From: JASHPR01 sp963815375
GTDB lineage: Bacteria; Actinomycetota; Actinomycetes; Streptosporangiales; Streptosporangiaceae
Length of the DNA stretch: 64,000 nucleotides
Assembly (NCBI GenBank): GCA_963815375.1
Contig: CAWFGX010000001.1
Span: forward strand, 1-64,000
Reading direction: 5' to 3'
In this document: piece by piece, positions 53,172-61,628 of the stretch
How positions within the stretch are numbered: the first letter of the stretch is position 1
Layout of the letters: every line of letters begins with the position of its first letter
Position numbers and translations under genes: made by a program
The notes under the pieces: generated by a model
Seen by the model: the letters and a program-made list of their open reading frames with translations, nothing else
Databases searched by the model: none
What the model was told of the DNA's origin: nothing

Positions 53172-54688
53172 TACTGCCTCAACTCCTTGGGAAGGCCGAA
53201 ACGGATGGACTCGGTCGCGACCATGCGCTCGGTAACGTCCACGGGGCCAAGGCCACGCAGCGCGTCAACGATCTGGCCGACCACGGCAGGCGGCGCCGAA
53301 GCACCGGCTGTGATCCCCACCGCCGACGCGCCAGCGAGCCAGCCGAGCTCGATGTCCTCGGGGCCGTCGATCAGGTAGGCGCGGGTGCCAGCCCGCTGTG
53401 CGGTCTCGACCAGGCGCCGCGAGTTCGAGGAGTTGGCCGAGCCGGCCACCAGCACCAGGTCAGACTCTGTGGCGATCGCCCGGACCGCCAGCTGCCGGTT
53501 GGTCGTCGCGTAGCAGATGTCGTCGCTGCCGGGCCCGCGCGCCTCGGGGAACCGGTCCAGCAGTGCGTCGACTATGCCGCCGGCCTCGTCGGCCGACAGC
53601 GTGGTCTGCATGAGGTAAGCCACCCGGCCAGGGTCAGCTGGCCGCATGCTGGCGACGTCCGCAGCGTTCTGAATCAAGGTTGTCGCGTGCGGTGCCTCGC
53701 CGAGCGTGCCCTCGACCTCTTCGTGCCCCGCGTGCCCTATCAGCGCCACCTGGTAGCCCTCAGCGGCGAACCGCCTGGCCTCGACGTGGACCTTGGCGAC
53801 GAGCGGACAGGTCGCGTCGATCGCGTCCAGGCCGCGCTCGGCTGCTTCGCTGCGCACGGCCGGGGAGACCCCGTGCGCCGAGAACACCACGGTCGCGCCG
53901 TCAGGAACCTCGTGGAGCTCGTCCACGAAGATCGCCCCGCGGCGTTCGAGGTCGTTCACCACGTGGGTGTTGTGCACGATCTGCTTGCGCACGTACACGG
54001 GCGAGCCGCGCTGCTCAAGCACCCGCTCCACGATCTCGATCGCGCGGTCCACGCCAGCGCAGAACGAGCGCGGCCCCGCCAGCAGCACGGTCCGCGGCAT
54101 GCACGCGGCCGCCCACCGGGCGAGCGCAGGCCCGGCCCGGCGCAGCGACCGCAGCGCGGCGATGCCGCCTGGCACCGTCCACGGGCTGAGCAGCGGGCGA
54201 CTCGGCGTGTCGGAGATCGCCCGCAACACGACTGCCGGGCGTCCCGCTGCCCCTTCGAGCAGCATCGCCGACTCCATGTCGACGGCGAGAGCGCCCGTCG
54301 CAGCCAGCCGGTCCCGCTCGCCCCGCTGGTAGAAGACATGGTCGATGGTGACGACCGTGCCTGCGGCGGCCCGGAGCCCGGCCCGGCGGAGCTCGCCGGC
54401 CAGCAGCGGTGCCGACGCGCAGTTCACCACGGACGCCGCGCCAGAGGCGCGCACCTCGGTGCCTACGACGAGATCACCGGGCTGCAGGTCATCGGTTAGC
54501 CCGCCGCCGACGCCGGCCACGGCAAGCGTTCTGAACGTTTCTGAGCGCAGCCGGCCTGCCTGGGCCGCCGCCCTGGCCACTCCATAGCCGCTGCGCCTGA
54601 CCTCAGCGGCACCGGCCAGCCCGCGCCGCATAGCCCGTGCCTCCACCCCCATCGGGGAGCACACGAGGAGCTGGTCAGCCGGGCTCAT
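53171..54688 (-). CDS. Fused HpnG nucleosidase/phosphorylase and IspH (HMBPP reductase)
   Basis: A 505-residue protein from ATG 54688 (GGGAGGTG 4-5 bases upstream). Residues 1-195 are a PNP/MTAN-type domain (AVDMESA with Glu139, then ISDTP) like HpnG, which releases adenine from adenosylhopane. Residues about 197-500 are IspH, the iron-sulphur enzyme making IPP and DMAPP. Its three cluster ligands, Cys210 (RSFCAGVDRAI), Cys294 (DATCPLV) and Cys392 (ICYATTNRQ), are all present. An internal Met197 could start IspH alone but lacks a ribosome site. The fusion joins the first (C5 supply) and late (side-chain) steps of the same pathway. The gene start overlaps the end of shc by 14 bases. Confidence 0.9.
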   Translation of the reverse strand: MSPADQLLVCSPMGVEARAMRRGLAGAAEVRRSGYGVARAAAQAGRLRSETFRTLAVAGVGGGLTDDLQPGDLVVGTEVRASGAASVVNCASAPLLAGELRRAGLRAAAGTVVTIDHVFYQRGERDRLAATGALAVDMESAMLLEGAAGRPAVVLRAISDTPSRPLLSPWTVPGGIAALRSLRRAGPALARWAAACMPRTVLLAGPRSFCAGVDRAIEIVERVLEQRGSPVYVRKQIVHNTHVVNDLERRGAIFVDELHEVPDGATVVFSAHGVSPAVRSEAAERGLDAIDATCPLVAKVHVEARRFAAEGYQVALIGHAGHEEVEGTLGEAPHATTLIQNAADVASMRPADPGRVAYLMQTTLSADEAGGIVDALLDRFPEARGPGSDDICYATTNRQLAVRAIATESDLVLVAGSANSSNSRRLVETAQRAGTRAYLIDGPEDIELGWLAGASAVGITAGASAPPAVVGQIVDALRGLGPVDVTERMVATESIRFGLPKELRQ

Positions 54689-56699
54689 CGGCACCTCCCG
54701 CGGAGAGGTAGCGGCCGAGGGCGCTGACCGGGAACACCAGGCGGTACAGGTGGTAGTTGATGTAGAAGTCGCCCGGGAACCCGGTCCCGGTGAACTGCGG
54801 CTCGTCCCAGGTGCCGTCCGGGCGCTGAGTTTGCGCGAGCCAGCCGACACCCCGGTCAATGCTGACCTGCTCGGCGGGCCCGCCCGCAGCGAGCAGCCCG
54901 AGCAGCGCCCATGCGGTCTGTGACGCGGTGGACTCGCCGCGGCCGGCCCACTGCGGGTCGTCGTAGGAGCGCAGGTCCTCGCCCCAGCCGCCGTCGGCGT
55001 TCTGGTGACCGACCAGCCAGGCCAGGGCGCGCTGAACCGCTGGCTCGCCCGGCTTGACCCCGGCCGCGATGAGCGCGGGCAGCACGGCGCCGGTCCCGTA
55101 GACGTAATTCGCGCCCCACCGGCCGAACCAGGACCCGTCGCTCTCCTGGGCTCGCAGCAGCCAGGCCACTCCCCTGCGCACCACGCGCGAGTCAGCCATG
55201 CTCGCCGCGGACAGCGCCTCCACCGCGTGCGCGGTCACGTCCGCTGACGGCGGGTCGGTGACCGCACCGAAATCGCAGAACGGGAGCTTGGTCACCAGGC
55301 TCGAGGTGTTGTCAGCGTCGAAGGCTCCCCATCCCCCGTCGCGGCACTGCATCCCGGTCACCCAGGCCACCGCGCGGTCGATGGCTCCCTTGGCTCGCTC
55401 AGCAGCGCCACTGCCCTGCATCGCGGCCTGCTCTTCTGCTGTCTGCATGGCCGCTTCGCTGTACCAGGGGTCAGCGGATGCGAGCCAGGTCACCCGGCCG
55501 AGCGCGAGCAGCGCCTCGGCCGTGTCGTCGACGTCGGGGTAGACGTCGTTGTCGAACTCAAAAGCCCAGCCCGCAGGAGCGAGCGCTGGCCTGCGGACCT
55601 GCCAGTCGCCCGGGCCGCTGATTTCCTCGTCAAGCACCCAGCGGCCCGCCCTGACCAGCGCGGGGTGGTCGGGCGGCAGCCCGGCGTCGGCGAGCGCGAT
55701 CATCGCAAGGATCGTGTCCCAGACCGGTGACTGGCAGGCCTCCAGCCGCCGCACCTGCCCGTCCGGAGTGTCCTCCCAGATCGTGAAGCGGTCCAGGCCG
55801 GCCAGGCCGCGGCTGATCACCGGGTGGTCCAGGCCGTAGCCGAGCAGGTGCAGCGCTATCAGGGAGTAGACCCACGGCGGCTGGATGCCGCCCCAGCAGC
55901 CATCTCGCTCCTGGCGCGCGACGATCCACTCGGCGCCGCGGCGAAGCGCCGCCGTCCGGACGGCGCGCGCTGGCCGGAGCCGCCGGATGCGCCGCTCGTA
56001 GACGTGCAGCGCCCGGTCCAGCCAGCGGAACCCGGCCGCCCAGGGATCGGGCCGCCTGTGCGCGGTGGCCCGGCCGGCTGGTACGGCGGGCTGGGGCTTG
56101 AGTTCGTTCAGGGTAAAAGGAAGAGTGCGGACCGGCCGGAGTGAGCTGACGATCGTGAGCGGCACGATCGTCTGCCGGGCCCAGCAGCCCCAGTCGTACA
56201 CGTTCAGCGGGAACCAGGCCGGGAGGTAGATGACCTCCGGGGGGATGACCGGCAGGTCGTCCCAGGACCACTCGCCGAACAGGGCCAGCCAGATGCGGGT
56301 GAAGACCCGGGTGGCGGGGATGCCGCCATGGCTGGAGACCCAGGCAGCGGCGCGGGCCATGTGGCTGTCGCCGGGAGCGTCCCCGGCCAGCCGGAGCGCG
56401 ACGTAGGCCTCAACGGTTGTGGACAGGTCGCCGTCGCCGCCGTAGAAGTTGGCCCAGGTCCCGTCGGCGCGCTGGCAGGACCGGATCCAGCGGGCGGCCG
56501 AGGACGTCTGCTCCGCGGTGCGCACGCCGAGGAACTCGCGCAGCAGGAGGTCCTCGGCGTCCATGGTGACGTTGGTCTCCAGCTCGCCATGCCACCAGCC
56601 CTGCTCGTACTGCAGGTTGAGCAGGTGCCGGGTCGCGCGGTCCAGGGCGTCGCGCGGGGTGACCTCGGTCCCGCTCAGGCGGGCCTGGGTAAAGGTCAT
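54675..56699 (-). CDS. shc: Squalene-hopene cyclase
   Basis: A 674-residue enzyme with the catalytic D-x-D-D motif (DVDD, 389-392) that protonates squalene, and multiple QW repeats (for example MQCRDGGWGAFD, AQESDGSWFGRWG, GHQNADGGWGED and AQTQRPDGTWDE). It cyclises squalene to hopene at the membrane. Length and motifs are normal. It lies 10 bases after the polyprenyl synthase gene in the hopanoid operon. Confidence 0.96.
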   Translation of the reverse strand: MTFTQARLSGTEVTPRDALDRATRHLLNLQYEQGWWHGELETNVTMDAEDLLLREFLGVRTAEQTSSAARWIRSCQRADGTWANFYGGDGDLSTTVEAYVALRLAGDAPGDSHMARAAAWVSSHGGIPATRVFTRIWLALFGEWSWDDLPVIPPEVIYLPAWFPLNVYDWGCWARQTIVPLTIVSSLRPVRTLPFTLNELKPQPAVPAGRATAHRRPDPWAAGFRWLDRALHVYERRIRRLRPARAVRTAALRRGAEWIVARQERDGCWGGIQPPWVYSLIALHLLGYGLDHPVISRGLAGLDRFTIWEDTPDGQVRRLEACQSPVWDTILAMIALADAGLPPDHPALVRAGRWVLDEEISGPGDWQVRRPALAPAGWAFEFDNDVYPDVDDTAEALLALGRVTWLASADPWYSEAAMQTAEEQAAMQGSGAAERAKGAIDRAVAWVTGMQCRDGGWGAFDADNTSSLVTKLPFCDFGAVTDPPSADVTAHAVEALSAASMADSRVVRRGVAWLLRAQESDGSWFGRWGANYVYGTGAVLPALIAAGVKPGEPAVQRALAWLVGHQNADGGWGEDLRSYDDPQWAGRGESTASQTAWALLGLLAAGGPAEQVSIDRGVGWLAQTQRPDGTWDEPQFTGTGFPGDFYINYHLYRLVFPVSALGRYLSAGGADEPG

Positions 56700-56709
56700 G
56701 GCGCTCCCC

Positions 56710-57726
56710 TCACCATTGGCGTGCCGTGATGAACTCGGCGATCCCGGCGAACTCCGCCTGGACGTCGTCGGGCATGTCGGTCTCGGCCAGGCGCTTGCCC
56801 GCTGCAGCCAGCGCCGCGTCCGTCTCTGACTCGGCCCACTCCCGGCCGCCGGCCGCCTCGACCAGCCCGGCTGCGTGCGCCAGCTCGTCCTCGGTGAGGG
56901 GCTCCGGAGTGGTCAGCAGCTCAGCCAGTTCCTTCCCGGCCGCTGTCTGGCTGGTCAGCGCGGCCACTACCGGCAGCGACTTCTTCCGCGCCCGCAGGTC
57001 GGACATCACCGGCTTGCCAGTCACGTCAGGGGCGCCCCAGATGCCGAGCAGGTCATCGGTGAGCTGGAACGCCAGCCCCACGTGGGCGCCGAACTCGGCC
57101 AGGCCCATGGCGACTGCCGGAGCTCCGACGTAGATCGCCCCGATGCTGCAGGCGCAAGCCATCAGCGCGGCGGTCTTGTCCGCCGCCATCTGCCGGCACT
57201 GCTCCAGCGTGACATCGTCGCGGCGCTCGAAGGCCAGGTCCGCGCCCTGGCCCGCGATCAGCCGCTGCACCGCAGCGGACAGGCAGCGCGACGCCCACAG
57301 GCCCTGCGGGGCCGGGCCCTCCAGCAGCAGGTCCTGGGCGAGCTGCAGCAGCGCGTCGCCAGCCAGGATGGCGGCGCCGACCCCGTACACCGTCCACGCC
57401 GTTGGCCGGTGCCTGCGTTCGGTGTCGCCGTCCATGATGTCGTCGTGCAGCAGCGAGAAGTTGTGCACGAACTCCACTGCTGCGGCCGGTGCCACACCGC
57501 GTTCCGGCTCCGCGCCGGCGGCGCGGGCGGACAGCACGGCCAGCGCGGGCCGCAGGGCCTTGCCGGAGTTACCCTTTGCCACCGCCCGCCCGTCGGCGTC
57601 GGCCAGGCCGAGGTGGTAGGCCGCGACCACGCGCACGTCAGGGCTCAGCCGGTCCAGCGCGGCGGCGATCGCCGGGCTCACCAGGTCGCGGGCGGTCGCC
57701 ACGCCCGCCGGGATCGTCGCCGTCAT
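56710..57726 (-). CDS. Polyprenyl diphosphate synthase (hopanoid-cluster FPP/GGPP synthase-like)
   Basis: A 338-residue trans-prenyltransferase from ATG 57726, overlapping the hpnE stop by ATGA. First Asp-rich motif LLHDDIMDGD and second motif FQLTDDLLGIWG (DD-x-x-G rather than DDxxD, common in actinobacteria). In this operon it most likely supplies farnesyl diphosphate for squalene. Exact chain length cannot be read from sequence. Confidence 0.92.
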   Translation of the reverse strand: MTATIPAGVATARDLVSPAIAAALDRLSPDVRVVAAYHLGLADADGRAVAKGNSGKALRPALAVLSARAAGAEPERGVAPAAAVEFVHNFSLLHDDIMDGDTERRHRPTAWTVYGVGAAILAGDALLQLAQDLLLEGPAPQGLWASRCLSAAVQRLIAGQGADLAFERRDDVTLEQCRQMAADKTAALMACACSIGAIYVGAPAVAMGLAEFGAHVGLAFQLTDDLLGIWGAPDVTGKPVMSDLRARKKSLPVVAALTSQTAAGKELAELLTTPEPLTEDELAHAAGLVEAAGGREWAESETDAALAAAGKRLAETDMPDDVQAEFAGIAEFITARQW

Positions 57727-59162
57727 GACAGCGATCCAGCGGCGGCATCCAGTGCGGGCTCGGCTGGCTGTGCCGGGAGCCGGGTCCCGGCCCGCTCGCG
57801 TGCGGCCTGCCCGGCCAGCTCCTGCATGAGCTCGGTTGCAGCTGTGCGTCCGCTTCGCACGGCCCCCTCCATCGTGTCTGGCCACCCGGTGTCGGTCCAC
57901 GCGCCCGCCAGGACCAGCCCCGGCAGTGCGGTAGCGGCAGCGGGACGCAGCGCTGCGCACCCCGGCGCCTGACGGAACGTGGCCCGGCGTTCCCTGGTGA
58001 CGAAGAAGTCGGTCACACTGGCCCCCGCTGCCGCGGGGAACAGCTGCTCGAGCGCGGGCAGGAACATCTCCCGCAGCGCGGCCACCGGGACGTCGACGTA
58101 GCTGTCCGCCGCCGACAGGGAGACCGCGAGGTACTGCCCGGCCTGCACGCCGGCCGACCGGGTCTTGTCGAAGACCCACTGCACCGGTGAGTCAACGGCT
58201 GCGGCGAACGGCAGCCTGGTCACCCGCCGGTCGTACATCACGTGCACGTTCACGATCGGCGACGTACCCAGCCGCTGCCACCGCGCGGCGCGGGGCAGCC
58301 CGGCCGCCCCGGCCAGCCGGGCGGCGGGCCCGGCGGGCACCGCCAGGATCACGCCGTCTGCATCCAGCGTCGTCGCCGCGCCGCCCCCGTCCCCGCCGGA
58401 GGTGACCGCGACCCGGAACTTTCCGGTGCGGTGGTCGCGCTCGACCGCCACCGCCTTGGTCGCCAGCCGCACGTCCGCCCCGAGCCTGCCCAGCAGGCCC
58501 GCAGCGGCCCGGCCGTGCAGGACCCCGAGCGGCACAGCGGGCACGCCGATGTCCGCCGCGTCAGCGCGGCCGAGCAGCGCCGTCTTCAGCACGGTCGCGG
58601 CGAGCGGCACGCTCGCCTCGTCGCCGTCGACGTTCAGCGAGGACACGATGAACAGGTCCCAGAGCTTCCGGCGGGCGCCCTCGTCCTGACCCCGGGCGCT
58701 CAGCCAGTCGCCCAGCCGCTGGCTGTCCAGTCCTTTGCGTGCCGGATCCAGCGTCCGCATCGCCAGCGCGGCCCGCGCCACGCGCAGCCGTTGCGGCACC
58801 GACAGGAAGCGGTAGCGGGCCACGGCAGCACCCAGGTGCAGCGGGCCTGGCAGCGCGGCCCGGCGCAGCCTGGCCCGGCCGCCGCCGGGCGACAGGACAG
58901 TGACGTCGAAACGGTCCTGGACCCTGACCGAGCCGGTCATCCCGAGCCGGGCGAGCAGCTCGCGGTAGCTGGTGCAGCAGCGCAGGAACACGTGCTGGCC
59001 GTTGTCGATCGCCAGGCCGCCGCGGGAGAACGAGCACGTCGCGCCGCCGAGCCATGGCCTGCTCTCGAGCAGGGTCACGCCGACGCCCATCTCGCGCAGC
59101 GCGATCGCGGCGGTGATGCCCGCCAGGCCGCCACCGACGACTACGGCGTGACGGCCGGTCAT
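57723..59162 (-). CDS. hpnE: HpnE, squalene-forming FAD-dependent oxidoreductase
   Basis: A 479-residue flavoprotein. The N-terminal dinucleotide motif VVVGGGLAGITAAIALRE and an LESRPWLGG segment bind FAD. The C-terminus (LPGLVLAGAWTDTGWPDTMEGAVRSG) is typical of HpnE, which reduces hydroxysqualene to squalene. The ATG at 59162 lies inside the unterminated reading frame of hpnD. Confidence 0.94.
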   Translation of the reverse strand: MTGRHAVVVGGGLAGITAAIALREMGVGVTLLESRPWLGGATCSFSRGGLAIDNGQHVFLRCCTSYRELLARLGMTGSVRVQDRFDVTVLSPGGGRARLRRAALPGPLHLGAAVARYRFLSVPQRLRVARAALAMRTLDPARKGLDSQRLGDWLSARGQDEGARRKLWDLFIVSSLNVDGDEASVPLAATVLKTALLGRADAADIGVPAVPLGVLHGRAAAGLLGRLGADVRLATKAVAVERDHRTGKFRVAVTSGGDGGGAATTLDADGVILAVPAGPAARLAGAAGLPRAARWQRLGTSPIVNVHVMYDRRVTRLPFAAAVDSPVQWVFDKTRSAGVQAGQYLAVSLSAADSYVDVPVAALREMFLPALEQLFPAAAGASVTDFFVTRERRATFRQAPGCAALRPAAATALPGLVLAGAWTDTGWPDTMEGAVRSGRTAATELMQELAGQAARERAGTRLPAQPAEPALDAAAGSLS

Positions 59163-60153
59163 GATAGGCCTCCCGCTGTCCTGTTTGGCAAGGGCCTGTC
59201 TGGCACCGGGCTGTGCATGGCACGGCTGTGCCCGGCGCGGGGCCGTTGGAGGCAGGCACCCGCTCCCCGATCCCGGCAAGCGCGCGAACCGCCACCATCA
59301 GCTTGGCCGTCGTGGGCAGGGACTGCCGCTGCGCCAGCGCGGCCTCTGGTGCCGCCGCGATCTGGCCGAGCAGCCGCAGGTAGATGCCGGCCATCGCGCC
59401 GGTGCACGCGGCACTGCGCCGGTCCAGCAGCGGCAGCAGCTGCAGGCCCGTCCCATACCAGTCCAGCGCACGCCGGGCCTCGAACCTGATCAGCTCGGGT
59501 AGTCCTGGGTTACCTGCCAGCCTGTCCGCCTGACCGGGCAACAGCGTTGCGCCAAACCGTTCCAGGTCCTCGGCTGGCAGGTAAACGCGCCCGTTGCCCA
59601 GGTCCTCGCGTATGTCCCGGAGGATGTTGGTGACCTGCAGCGCGATCCCGAGGGCGTCGGCGAGCGGCGGCGCCGCCGCAGGGTCGCGGCTGCCGAACAC
59701 CCCGAGCGAAAGCCGCCCGATCGAGCCGGCCACGCAGCGGCAGTAGTGCTCCAGATCGCCGAACGTTGTGTAGCTCGTGCCGCGCACGTCGGCCTCGCAC
59801 CCGTCGATGAGCTCAGCAAAGGCGCTGAGCGGGATCGGGTAGCGGTGCGCTGCGTCGGCCAGAGCGACCAGCACCAGGTCATCACCTGCCGCGGCGGGCC
59901 CGGCATCGATGAGCGCGGTGACGCAGGCCCGCGCCTGCGCCAGGGCGGCCAGCTTGTCAGGAACGGGCAGAGTGCCATCACCAACGTCGTCCACCCGGCG
60001 GGCGAACGCATAGACGGCAGACAGCGCCTGGCGCTTGCCGGGGGGCAGCAGCCGGATGCCGTAGGAGAAGTTCCGCGCCTGTGTCCGGGTCACCAGCTCG
60101 CAGTGCCGGTAAGCAGCCGTGACGCTGAACACGGCGGATGCCGGGGCCGTCAT
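58561..60153 (-). CDS. hpnD: HpnD, presqualene diphosphate synthase, with reading frame running into hpnE
   Basis: A squalene/phytoene synthase-type enzyme that condenses two farnesyl diphosphates. Asp-rich motifs are FARRVDDVGDG and NILRDIREDLGNGRVYLP, with the conserved region ending about residue 315-325. No stop codon occurs there: the frame stays open for another 200 Arg/Pro-rich codons in a different frame of hpnE and ends at 58561 (530 codons in all). The usual length is about 300. Either the tail is real, or a frameshift near 59,200-59,280 hides the stop, or hpnD and hpnE were meant to be one fusion (the hpnE frame is open back to 59279). Start ATG 60153 follows hpnC by 4 bases. Confidence 0.85.
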   Translation of the reverse strand: MTAPASAVFSVTAAYRHCELVTRTQARNFSYGIRLLPPGKRQALSAVYAFARRVDDVGDGTLPVPDKLAALAQARACVTALIDAGPAAAGDDLVLVALADAAHRYPIPLSAFAELIDGCEADVRGTSYTTFGDLEHYCRCVAGSIGRLSLGVFGSRDPAAAPPLADALGIALQVTNILRDIREDLGNGRVYLPAEDLERFGATLLPGQADRLAGNPGLPELIRFEARRALDWYGTGLQLLPLLDRRSAACTGAMAGIYLRLLGQIAAAPEAALAQRQSLPTTAKLMVAVRALAGIGERVPASNGPAPGTAVPCTARCQTGPCQTGQREAYHDRPSRRSRRWRPGGHHRRDRAARDGRRRDPAREQAMARRRDVLVLPRRPGDRQRPARVPALLHQLPRAARPARDDRLGQGPGPFRRHCPVARRRPGQAAPGRAARPAAPGCCRGPLPLPVGAATAARGAGRAGDADAGSGTQRTGQPAAGRLAERPGSGRGRPPEALGPVHRVLAERRRRRGERAARRDRAEDGAARPR

Positions 60154-60157
60154 CGCC

Positions 60158-61021
60158 TCACCGCCCTCTCGCGTAGGCAAGGGTCAGTTCGGCGGCAACC
60201 CGCCGTTTGCGCGGCTGCGGCGTTGCTGCCAGCACGTCGTGACCTGACGCAGCGATGGCCGCAAGCGCCGCCCGGCCTCCGGCGACGTAACCGGCGACGG
60301 CGGCGCGCGCAGCACCCCGCAGCGTGCCGATCAGCGGGGCACCGGCGTCGAGTATGTGCCCCGCCCGGGTGGTCTCGAACCCGACCAGCGCCCGCACCTG
60401 CGGCGGCGCCGCGGGCAGGGCCAGGTCCGCCTCGGTCACGCCGAACGCTTCCATGTCGCGCGCTGGCAGATAGACCCGGCCCGCCTGCAGGTCCTCCGCC
60501 ACGTCCTGCCAGTGCTCGGCGAGCTGCAGCGCTGTGCAGACGCTGTCGGACAGCACCGCACGCGGGGCGGTGAAGCTGCCGAACACGTGCAGCACGATCC
60601 GGCCCACCGGGTTGGCCGACAGCCTGCAGTAGCCGACCAGGTCCTCGAAGGTCTCGTAGCGGGTGACGGCCTGGTCCTGGCGGTTAGCCTGGATCAGGTC
60701 GAGAAACGGCTGCATCGGAATGCCGCAGTCGGCGACGGCCGGCTCCAGCGCGCGCACAACCCCGGTCTGCGGACCGGTCCCGCCGGTGGCGCCGCCTGCC
60801 TGACTGCCGTACAGCCGCCGCAGGTCAGCCTCAAGCTCGTCGAGCAGCCGCAGCCGCTCCTCCGGCGGCGCCTGGTCGCCGATGTCGTCGGTCGTCCGGG
60901 CGAAGCCGTACACCGCCATCAGGTGCCGCCGACGGCTCGACGGCAGCAGCCGGAGGGCAACGGGAAAGTTCTCACCCGCCGCCCGCTGCGCCTCCGGGCG
61001 CGCTGAGTCAACCGTCGGCAC
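60158..61021 (-). CDS. hpnC: HpnC, hydroxysqualene synthase
   Basis: A 287-residue squalene/phytoene synthase-family enzyme converting presqualene diphosphate to hydroxysqualene. Motifs: RAAGENFPVALRLLP near the N-terminus, RTTDDIGDQ and LAEHWQDVAEDLQAGRVYLP. GTG 61021 is chosen because GGAGGGG lies just upstream and HpnC proteins start close to the ENFPVA motif. Upstream ATGs (61102, 61219) would add a tail rich in operator-like palindromes. It is the first gene of the operon. Confidence 0.92.
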   Translation of the reverse strand: MPTVDSARPEAQRAAGENFPVALRLLPSSRRRHLMAVYGFARTTDDIGDQAPPEERLRLLDELEADLRRLYGSQAGGATGGTGPQTGVVRALEPAVADCGIPMQPFLDLIQANRQDQAVTRYETFEDLVGYCRLSANPVGRIVLHVFGSFTAPRAVLSDSVCTALQLAEHWQDVAEDLQAGRVYLPARDMEAFGVTEADLALPAAPPQVRALVGFETTRAGHILDAGAPLIGTLRGAARAAVAGYVAGGRAALAAIAASGHDVLAATPQPRKRRVAAELTLAYARGR

Positions 61022-61046
61022 AGTCCCCTCCAATGCCACGGTCTCT

Positions 61047-61078
61047 ATTTGCGCACAGGACTCATTTGAAGCGCAAAT
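61047..61078. promoter_or_regulatory. Inverted repeat ATTTGCGC-N16-GCGCAAAT
   Basis: Perfect 8-bp arms at 61047-61054 and 61071-61078, just upstream of the preferred hpnC start. It could be a regulator site or form a leader hairpin. Confidence 0.5.
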
Positions 61079-61080
61079 AA

Positions 61081-61305
61081 TGACGGCCGTGTCAGCTGAC
61101 ATCCGCGTCGCCTTTACGATCGATTTGCTTTCAGAAGCCAGATCGTGATACATGGACGGCCCGCCTGGTCCTACCTCTGACCAGGCCGGGTTAAACGCAA
61201 GAACTGACGCTAACGTCATGTCTGACGAAGACTGACGCTAATGTCATGCGAAGCTGACATTGATGTCACATTTGCAGCAGTCTGCATATGACGAGTGCGT
61301 CATAT
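61081..61305. promoter_or_regulatory. Five TGAC-N6-GTCA palindromes upstream of the hopanoid operon
   Basis: Sites lie at 61081-61094, 61205-61218, 61233-61246, 61255-61268 and 61289-61302. The last extends to perfect 8-bp arms (ATATGACG, AGTG, CGTCATAT; 61286-61305). A 12-bp palindrome TGTCAGCTGACA overlaps the first. The repetition of one dyad in the control region of a single operon strongly suggests cooperative binding of a dimeric regulator. Confidence 0.7.
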
Positions 61306-61323
61306 CAGGAAAGCCGCCGGACC

Positions 61324-61390
61324 TTCTCCGCATGACAGCGTTCTCCGCATGACCGCCTTCTGCGTGACACGGACCTCCGCATGGCAGCGG
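61324..61390. repeat. 17-bp tandem repeats between hpnC and the STAND gene
   Basis: TTCTCCGCATGACAGCG at 61324 is followed by related units at 61341 and 61358, an exact 17-bp period, and a fourth off-register copy (CCTCCGCATGGCAGCGG) near 61374. The core CGCATGAC recalls half of the neighbouring TGAC dyads. Confidence 0.6.
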
Positions 61391-61628
61391 TCCAGGCGAG
61401 CACCGCATAGCTGCCGCCGCAGGTGCGCCGTAACACGCCCGCTGTCTGGTATGGGGTGATACAAGGTTGCCCGGACATCCGGCCCTCCGCTCCAGCCAGC
61501 GGCCGGCCCGGCCTAGTGCAGGCCGCTTGTCCTGGTCACCGTATCTGCGTGCCGATAGGTCGTCACGGAGTGCCGCGTGGCCGTATCATCATGGGCTGCG
61601 CCCGACGGCGCCAAGCAAGGAGGTTCCG

